From positions 39,186,954-39,250,953 of the forward strand of contig ML682005.1 of the NCBI GenBank assembly GCA_007922195.1: a stretch of DNA of 64,000 bases. Reading direction: 5' to 3'. The notes below the pieces were generated by a model. The model did no database searches. It had not been told where the DNA came from and was given only the letters and a program-made list of their open reading frames with translations. The translations under genes and the position numbers were made by a program. Each line of letters begins with the position of its first letter. The first letter of the stretch is position 1. Positions 56,216-64,000 of the stretch are shown piece by piece. Origin of the DNA: Podocnemis expansa. Taxonomy: Eukaryota; Chordata; Testudines; Podocnemididae.

Positions 56216-58139
56216 TCTTGGTTCTTTTGGGGGTAGAGTTTGTCTTTTTACTAATTAGTTGTACTGTGCCTATCATGTTGGCTCTCCAACCACTGCTGTG
56301 AGCCCTTAGACACTTCTGTAACACAAATCATGCTGACAATAATATTCAATATCAATAAACAATTTGTTATGCTACACGGGAGCTAAATTTGTTAGGAAAA
56401 AATAGCTTAACCAAAAGTAAAAATATAGCATGTAATGGTGATGTGCATGTTATGAATATATACACAAAGAAATGCTAATATTGCAGCTTCATTGTAGCTT
56501 TTGCCTAATTAAGATGTGTAGGAACTGACCGGACTAATCTTAGAAATAGTCTAGAGCCCTACAGCTTGGATCCAGATCACAGATTTTAGGGGTGGATGCA
56601 GAGTTTTGCTAGACTATACTGTTGTGATGAACACTAAACTGTCTAGACCAAAATCAGCTATCAAATGCACATGAGCAACTCCTGTTGACTTCAATAGGCG
56701 TTTCTATCCAGGAACAGATTTTAGAACTAAGAGCATGCAGTAATGTCTAAATAGCAAATGTTAATCCATTGACAATCTCTTTATTCATTATTTCCAAGGT
56801 GTCAATAGAAATTTGTCTGTCTAATATAAAATGATTTGGTTGTCACATTTTTAATGAAGGCTTTTAATTACTCTTGATATATGGTATTGTACTAGTTGGT
56901 TTGTGCAAAAAACTGCTTTTGTGCATTTAGCTAAATCCCCTGTCTATAGCAAAATCTGCATGCATCAGGCTTTTGGTCAAAAACTGTCTTTGTCACTGCT
57001 CTTGTACACAGGATGAGTTCTACTGTTACTTACAATGTAAAATAGCGCAATTGCATGAGATTGACAGCGCAGGTGCTTTATGTGGAGCTATGTGGTTTGT
57101 TACATATGCTGTGTACCTGGGCTACCCAGAATATGATAACAGACACGGGATTTTTTGGAGGAGGCAGTAGTTCAGGGAATTCCAACTGGTATAGCTCTTA
57201 CAGATTGTCAGTGACTGATTCAGGTACTGCCTTTTACAAATGGCTTCTGACAATTTAGGGGGTAGACCTAACAGACTTAATTGGGGAATGGGGCAAACCC
57301 ACCCCTTTTCTTGGGTGATGTGGAAGGCACTCTGGTATGGAATCTTTACAGACATTAACTCTCTCCCAGGTATTTATGCCAGGAGAGCAGAATGTGGTAA
57401 GGCACCTGTCTAGACATTTAGTGAAAGCACATTAAAAAAACAACGCCAATATAATTGTTTAAACTTTCATGACCATTTCTAAAAAGTTGTTTCTATGAAA
57501 CATACAGAATAAAATACAAAATTCAGGGTGGAGTGGGGTAGGCTAGAGATTTGGAATGAACTACCTAATGAACTGATGACTTCTCTGCTCATGAATGACT
57601 AAACTGACCAAACAATCCCAAACTGAAACCAATAAAATCCTTGGCTAGAATTTTTAAACATTGGTGCCTAAAGCTAGCACCTTAAATCACAGTTTAAGTA
57701 CCTAACTATACTGGGCCTGGTATTTAAAGGTGATGAGCACCTGCCACTTCCTGTGAGTGCTGAGCAATTCCAAAAATAGGCCAGTTGTGTTAACATTCAT
57801 TTAAGTATCTTGATCTCTCTCTGTATGCACTTAAGACATGCTGGTAAAATAACTACTTTGGTAATCTGTAATCTGCTATCTCAAAAGGAAAACTGTTTTC
57901 TCCAGTGAGATGCATCCACATGAAAGTGTATTTCACAGACCTATGTTCAAGTATAACCCATTGAGATAAAGCCAGACCAAAAGGCTACAAAAGGGTATAT
58001 GAGGGAAGCTATGTCAGCCTTAGAATGGTGAAAGCCCTTTTCCCTGCAGGCTGGGCAGGGGAGGTGATTGAAGCCTGATTAGAAACACCTAAGGCTAGTG
58101 AAAGGCTGTTTCAGGCCTGTTAAAACCCTGCCTCTGCTA
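56216..58139. other. single-copy DNA, no gene seen
   Basis: Small frames at 56,973-57,355 on both strands are unsupported. The 57,985-58,139 stretch is GC-richer and may belong to an old LTR, but this is a guess. Confidence 0.45.
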
Positions 58140-58400
58140 CAGGGAGACTTTAAAGATGGGGGAATTTACAGACTGGGAGGAAATAAATGTAGGGAAGTGT
58201 AAGTGATGGAAACACATCCCATTGTAACAGCAAATCAAAACAGTTGTAAAGATTCAAACACTGGGGAAGAGCATACAGAGGGAGTTGAGGTTAAATCACC
58301 TGTTGTAATGAGAGAAAAATCCAATGTCCTATTAAGTCCTGAAGCCATGCAGCTGAATTTGCAAATAAATTCAATTTCAGTAGCCTCTCTTTGAAGCGTT
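58140..58400 (-). pseudogene. Penelope-like fragment with C-terminal GIY-YIG-domain end
   Basis: On the minus strand, about 58,392-58,345 translates to LQREATEIEFICKF. This corresponds to the conserved L-Q-R-E-x-x-E-L-x-F-I end of the endonuclease region in vertebrate Penelope-like elements, as I know it. The same strand then continues into the 3' UTR, which matches the inverse of 58,145-58,325 to 640-790 of the window. It stops before the stem-loop and tail. This copy ties the short tail fragments in the window to a reverse-transcribing, endonuclease-bearing element. The plus-strand frame 58,203-58,394 is a shadow. Confidence 0.75.
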
Positions 58401-59696
58401 AGTTGTGTTAGAAGGAAGAGAGAGATCTCAGAATGGGAGAGAGCACTTCTCCCCAGCTGGGGAACAAACCAGGGAAAACTCTAGCACCAGGGCTGAGACC
58501 ACTCTGACTGCCTGCAATGCTGCCACATCTACAACTTTACTGAAAAAGCCAAGGATAGGTACTGTCTGGAGAGATGTATTAATTCACTCCCTCCCACCTC
58601 TGCAAGACAGAGGGATGTTCTGCTAACCCTGATTAAGGCTTATACTGAACACTCTGGTGAAAAGGTGCTGGGGTGGGGAGGAGTAAAGGACTCATCCAGG
58701 GCAGGGCAGATTAACCCCAAGCTTGCCTTGCTAGGGGATACAACCACACTCTTGGCAAACCTTAGGGGGAGCTTTAGCACACAATTTCAAACCATTTGTA
58801 GGGAAATGAAAGCCTGTATTCAAGCCATATATGATGGAAATTAATCTGACCCCTTTCATCAGTTTATTTAGTACAGCCAAGATCATTTGTCTCAAATTAA
58901 TCAGCTTTTATGTTTCAAATTCCAGTGTTCTTTAACTGTCTTAACACAACACATCTCATGCTTTGGTACTATGGAAAGGCCCACATATTGAAACAAAAAT
59001 AAATACATTAAATAAATAAATAAATCCAATTGCCTAGATACTAATTTGCCATAGATTGTATTTAAGTCTTCATCCATTATGTGAATTAGAAGCGAAACAA
59101 ACAATGGCATCAATACTCTATTGCAGTCAGCCCAGCCTGAGATGCAACCGAGTATGTGTCCTGGACAGTTTGTATTGATGCTGTCCTGAGTATCACACTC
59201 ATCAATAATGGAAATAATTGCATTTTAATAATTAAAAAACCCCCATCATTTTCACAGAACTAGCAATGATGACTTTGTTGCATCCCCTGCAGTTTATCTA
59301 GCTTTTAATGAAGAGACTGAGTCACCAACAGCTACTTTACAAACATACATACATAGACACATGTCCAGGGGAAAAAAAAAAAACCAAAAAACCCTAAACA
59401 AGCAAATAACATAACCTTGTATTTTCTTTTCAAGGAAGGTGACAGACAATTCAATTCAATTTATCTCAAAAAATTTCCAGTGATCAATTCACCCATACTC
59501 CAAACTCAGAAGCTAGAATTAAATCTGAAAGGTACTGAGAAAAAGTAACCCTTCATCTCTCAGCCTCCTTTCCACCTGATTGTACAAAGATAATTTTCAA
59601 ATCCTTATTGAAAGTGCTTTGCATTACACTTTGGTTTGATTCTGCATTTTTCTGGCACACAAACTCCTGTAGACTTAAATGGGGATGATTTGATTA
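58401..59696. other. single-copy DNA, no gene seen
   Basis: Includes an (AAAT)n tract near 59,000-59,026 and a (CATA)n run near 59,343-59,355. No repeat family recognised. Confidence 0.5.
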
Positions 59697-59698
59697 TA

Positions 59699-60066
59699 CA
59701 GGTAGTCCTCACTTAGTGACCGGGTTCCGTTCCTGAAACCTGGTTGATAAACGAATTGGTCACTAAACGAGGAGCAGCCCTTACCGGTGTTTCAGGCATA
59801 ATGTACTTTACTGGTAGTGGGTTTTTCAACCATCGGTAGATAGTTTTAATGTCACCTTTGCATCATTTATAACATTTTTAATATATATTTTAAATGTTTT
59901 AAGCTCTAATGTATTGAACTTAGTTTGCATAGTGTGCTGTAAATATAGGTAATCTGAGAGAGTTGATGCGAGTTCTCGTACATCGCCATAATACCAACTC
60001 ATCAGAGAGCTGGTCATAACTCTGAGGGGTCACTAAACGAGTAGGTCACTAAGTGAGGACTAGCTG
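59699..60066 (-). mobile_element. internal-deletion derivative of the Tigger-like element
   Basis: In minus orientation this is the first 116 bp (39,887-40,002) and last 252 bp (42,097-42,348) of the full element. They are joined at GATT, a 4-bp sequence present at both breakpoints (39,999-40,002 and 42,093-42,096). It is flanked by TA (59,697-59,698 and 60,067-60,068). Length 368 bp equals 2,462 minus the 2,094 deleted, so there is no other net length change. By eye about 9 substitutions, mostly transitions. The 63-codon minus frame is sub-terminal DNA. It is non-autonomous and depends on transposase in trans. Confidence 0.93.
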
Positions 60067-60068
60067 TA

Positions 60069-63000
60069 CAGAGCTGTAGCTTCTGGCCCTATTTTATTCA
60101 GAACAATGTATGCAGGTACTGTAGCTACCCCAAAAGATAAAGGCTTGTTTTTCTTAGTTCTTATTCCCTGTCTGCTTTATACACTTTAGCATGATTAGTC
60201 ATGTACCAAGCACAATAGGGCCTTGACCAAATTAAGATAGATCTAGCATAGTTTACTGTTCTACATACGTTTCTATACTGTGCTCATTACCACAGTATAG
60301 GAGTGTCCTTCTGGAGTGCATAAAGCTATGTGGTGTGTTTGTTCTCTCATTCTCTCCCCAGAGTGCAAAGGAGGGTCTTTAGCAAAAGATAAAAAACAAA
60401 ATTTATATGTTTATATTGGAGAAGATGAGGGGAAAAAATTGTGCCTTACATTTAAGAGCAGAAAGTGGTGAAGTTTGTGCTTGTCCTTATTCCAGCGGGG
60501 GGTGCCTTCTACAATAGTCCATACTATGTGCCCTGGGTACTCCTCTCACTGTTTCTTTACTAGTGTCTGAAATGTTGAATGTTTTGCTCCCAAGATGCCC
60601 TGCATCTGGACCTTGACAGGCCGAGGCATGTCATATACTGCACACTGAGATGTGCAGCACAACATCACTGACTCAGATGAATGACTGGAGATCCATTGAG
60701 AATTCCTGAAGTTAGCAAGTAAGTGAACAGAGAATTTAAAAGCAAAGCTAATGCATTTATAAAAGGCACTTTACCCATTTCTTTTGACAGTGTTTTAGTT
60801 TTAATTTGATATTTGATCATGTACAGGTAAATACAACATAGGATATTTTATTAAAATAATGAACTCTTAGATAATATAAAATCTCATGACAGCACCTTGT
60901 TTCTAAATCTGTTGAGCAAGGTAGAAAGATACTGGAGCTCTCTGTGAATTAAAGTAGGTAGGCTGATGATGACCAGATTACCCCACCTTCTCCCATTGCC
61001 AGTTTAGTTCATTTCTTTTTTTTTTTTAAACTAGGAATGGATAGAACAATTTGGATTCGATAAAACCCAAGCCAAAATTAAGGACAGGATTCATAATTTA
61101 AACTGCCCCAAACTTCGTGAGAGGCTTTTAGAAGTCCAAAACAAAATAGTTTGGATAAGTGCTGCAAAAGCATCTGAACAAAATATAGAGCTGGTCAAAA
61201 TGGAGAAAACTCTTCACAAAAACTTGTCATTGAAATTTCAGGGTTTTTAAACATTTCAACCACTTCATATGCAGGTTGAAAAACAGCCACAAAAAAGGGT
61301 GGAAAATTTGACAAATATTGCAAAATATTTTAATTGACAATTTTGAAATTATGTACCCTCTGTATCCTGAAGTGTTTCAGGTTCTCCTATCAGACATAGG
61401 CACCTGTCTCCATCCTGGGAGGAACAAAAAATACAAAGATGCAAGCATGATAGTACTTCAGTCTTTCAGTCATTTAGCTTGCAATTCACCAAAGTACTAT
61501 TCCCATACTTAAAACTAAACGTGTTTAAGTTCTTGCTGAATCAAGCCCTAAAACATGTGTGTTGCCAACACTCTCATATCTTTGCACTCCTTGACCTGGC
61601 TCATCACAGTGATAAGGCTGATATAAAAAAATCACCCCCAACTATAGGATAACAATCAGAAGAAACATCTTACAATATGTCAAAAATCTTTCCTTTTAGA
61701 TATGGAAGCCGGTCTCTGCACACTGGAACCAAGCAATTTCTGTGATTTCTGACCTTGTATTCAAATGAACTGTACTTTAGTTTCATACAGACAGTTACGG
61801 AAACAAGTTTTTCTTGAGGCTAAAAGCAGAGCCAGCAGGTATCAAAACAAATATTCACCTACTGAGGAAGAGATTCATTACCACTATGCCAAAGTGATAA
61901 CTAATTCCTTCTCTTTCCTTACATGCTCTGCTTAATGATACACCACCATAGTTATTACTTTCTTTAAAACTACTTAGCAGATTAATTCTCCAGAAATAAC
62001 TGTCTTATTGTTGGCTGTGTACATGATTATTTAGGGTGCTTGAAGTATTTAATTTGTAGTGATGGCACAAACTTCCCCCTCTCCCGGTGGTTTGCTTGTC
62101 ATATGCCCCAGAACCACCCCTAGGATCATTAAAAGTTCGCTTAATTCAGAAACACTTCATACTTTATAGTTTTACTGTGATGATTAAGTTTTTAAAGATA
62201 GCTGCAGGCCCTTCCTTCCCAGCCCAGCTGCTGTCTGACAGTAGTGAAAGTGAACAAATAGAGGGGAAAAAAATTGAAAATACCTGAAGAGAATAAAAAG
62301 CAGAGTGATGGGGGTAAGATGGATTACTTGAATTTTCCACCAATCACTGAACAACACATTGGCTAAAGCATTGATTGATGAAGTATTTAAGTCGTCAATC
62401 TCACATCACAAGCCTTTTTACAAATGGCTGCAGAAGGGGGCTGACACTGAGGTGGTATCAATGAAAGTTGGCTTTGCTACAAAGTATAAGAAAGACCTCT
62501 AGTCCACAATTTGCTCTTTCGCAAGATGTTCAATAACCACTTTGATGGCCACTTTGCCAGCAAATGTTTCACTTAAAATGTCAGTATTCTTTACTCAGGA
62601 CTGCCATCCACCTCTAAATTTATAGACCTTTACTATGGGAAGATTTACTTTCTTTTAGTTTTTTGGTTGGATTATTTTTCCTCCATGCAGACTGCTTTTC
62701 AGTTTACATGGAAGATGTTTTTTCTTTCTTTCTTTAAAAGAATTACAGCCAGTTGTTGTTCTAAAATGTTAAGTCAGTCATTGCCAGAAGTCTGCATTTG
62801 GTTTAGGAATCAGCTTTTTCTGGTTTTCTTTTTTCCTGATCTGCTCCTCTTGTTCACTGACATCATTACAAACCTAAAAATAACTGATTGTGTGGGATTT
62901 TTGCTCAGTGTCTTAGGATAACTAAGCTTGCTGTTACATAGACAGGTCAGTTCTGGGTTACCCTCAGTGTCATTTCATTTGTTCTTCTTATGTCCCTCCT

Positions 63001-63241
63001 CCTTGAGAAATGTGACAAATCACATGAAGTGGAAGGGAGCCAAACAAATCAGTTTCTGTTGGGGCTGGAGGGGGGTGCACATACCTCAGCATGAAAGAGT
63101 ATCTTGATTTTAAGTTTTCTTTCAGGAGTCATTAATAGTTTATGAGACCACACAGAGTGTTTCTCCACACAGAGTGTTTCTCCAAATAATGTAATGTAAC
63201 ATGAAGTCAAGTATCAGGCAAGAGGGGAAAAAGCTCTGCTT

Positions 63242-63277
<36 letters not shown>

Positions 63278-63579
63278 GCACTTGAATTCAAATATTCTGA
63301 AAGTTGTCTATTGTCTTTTTCCAAAATATCATTCCTTTGTAGGTTCAATACCAGACACTGGAATGTTGCTCAATCTTAAGAGAGTTTTTCTGCAGAAGGA
63401 GCCTGTATAACAATGCTTCTCCACTTATTTACCATTGTGGCCTCATATGCATCTCTCTGCATGTCACATCGGCCACATCCACACAATACTCTTTGTACAG
63501 CCCTAAGGACATCAGAGCCTTCAGGTGAACTGCAAAGATGTGCTAATCAGACCACAAGCTGAGACCCACTGCCGTATAA
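60069..63579. other. single-copy DNA, no gene seen
   Basis: Contains an A29 run at 63,247-63,275 and a tandem pair CACACAGAGTGTTTCTC near 63,150-63,183. Frames up to 84 codons have no domain. A T/A-rich run at about 61,015-61,030 is unremarkable. Confidence 0.5.
61483..61543. repeat. short inverted-repeat element ATTCAGCAAAGCAC (copy 2)
   Basis: AATTCACCAAAGTACTATTC is followed by the inverse-type phrase TTAAGTTCTTGCTGAATCA. Same design as 53,502-53,566 but more decayed. Confidence 0.45.
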
Positions 63580-63735
63580 GGTTTCAGAGGGGTAGCTTTG
63601 TTCATCTGTTTTTGGTAAAAATAATGAGGGGTCCTGTGGCATCTTAGAGACTAACAGAAAATATTGTTTAGGGGAGGAAGGGGGACTATAAGCTTTCATG
63701 GGCAGAAACCCACTTTGTCAGATGCATCTTCCATA
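63580..63735 (-). mobile_element. Penelope-like element 3' end (copy 4)
   Basis: TTCAGAGGGGTAGCTTTG, GGTCCTGTGGCATCTTAGAG and ACTAACAG are the inverse of the family terminus (a slightly different subfamily, with GGGGTCCTGTGGCATCTTAG). The stem-loop keeps stem II and GAAA but has CTGACAA in place of CTGATGA. Confidence 0.75.
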
Positions 63736-64000
63736 TAAGTACTTTAGGCTCACAACAGCTAAACTTGCATTCAGTAAAATGTGCTGGTTAAAGTCCAAAG
63801 CTGAACTTTCTGATGGATCAATATCTCTATAATGAGCCAAATCAAAACCCAGAATGCAGGCACAATCCTCTACCTTTGGACAATTTGGGTTCAGCTTCAA
63901 ATTTTGAGGATCAGGCCCATCTTTGGATAAAAGGTAGCTTCTAGTCTGCATTTTCTCCTTCATTTTATGTAAGTATTCAGGTAAATTAAGCTTATCAGAG

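Noticed and set aside
63247..63275. A29 run as LINE or SINE poly-A tail
   Set aside because: No retroposon body could be recognised on either side.
1..64000. CRISPR arrays, tRNA or rRNA genes, bacterial-type operons
   Set aside because: None present; repeats are transposons and minisatellites of a vertebrate genome.

Overview
The window looks like intergenic or intronic DNA from a reptile-type vertebrate, most likely a turtle. This rests on recognising repeat families, not on any host gene. The families seen are CR1 LINE 3' ends, a Penelope-like element whose 3' end carries the 'TTAGTCTTTAAGTGCCAC' tail, Ty3/Gypsy pol and LTR, hAT and Harbinger-type MITEs, and a Tigger/pogo transposon. I found no convincing host exon, tRNA, rRNA, CRISPR array or bacterial-style operon. 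Nearly every open frame in the window is short, has no recognisable domain, or is an artefact of GC-rich tandem repeats. The only protein-coding signals with recognisable domains belong to transposable elements.

Layout. 0-1 kb: a GC-rich hairpin core, a TTCGAA-rich MITE, a CR1 3' end and a Penelope-like 3' end follow directly on each other. 1-7.9 kb: single-copy AT-rich DNA. 7.9-9.6 kb: a TA-flanked MITE with a GC-rich minisatellite core, then a complete solo LTR with a perfect 5-bp duplication (AGACC). 14.2-17.2 kb: a cluster of dead retroelements, comprising a CR1 3' end, a LINE reverse transcriptase with an F-A-D-D box, and a Gypsy RT-RNase H segment followed by a polypurine tract and 3' LTR. 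21.8-25.4 kb: a TTCGAA MITE and a minus-strand CR1 split by a 1.45-kb insertion that itself holds a 220-bp palindrome. 26.8-28 kb: an AT-armed element with a GC-rich tandem core that reverses orientation. 28-31.5 kb: two Penelope-like inverted dimers with 12- and 14-bp target duplications, and two MITEs. 39.4-42.3 kb: a hAT MITE followed by a complete 2,462-bp Tigger-like element. 42.9-46.5 kb: an 80-bp-arm inverted repeat, a TTCGAA MITE, and a second one nested in a CR1 3' end. 48-64 kb: mostly single-copy DNA with scattered hAT MITEs, Penelope-like 3' ends and a 368-bp deletion derivative of the same Tigger element.

How the parts relate. The Tigger element at 39.9 kb and the short copy at 59.7 kb form an autonomous/non-autonomous pair: the short copy is the long one with exactly 2,094 bp removed at a GATT microhomology, and the rest is about 97-98% identical by eye. 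The Penelope-like copies share a stem-loop whose sequence resembles a hammerhead ribozyme core. The TTCGAA family (four copies) has self-palindromic termini and 3-bp target duplications, and I could not assign it to a superfamily. Boundaries described as approximate were read by eye; no alignment or database search was possible.
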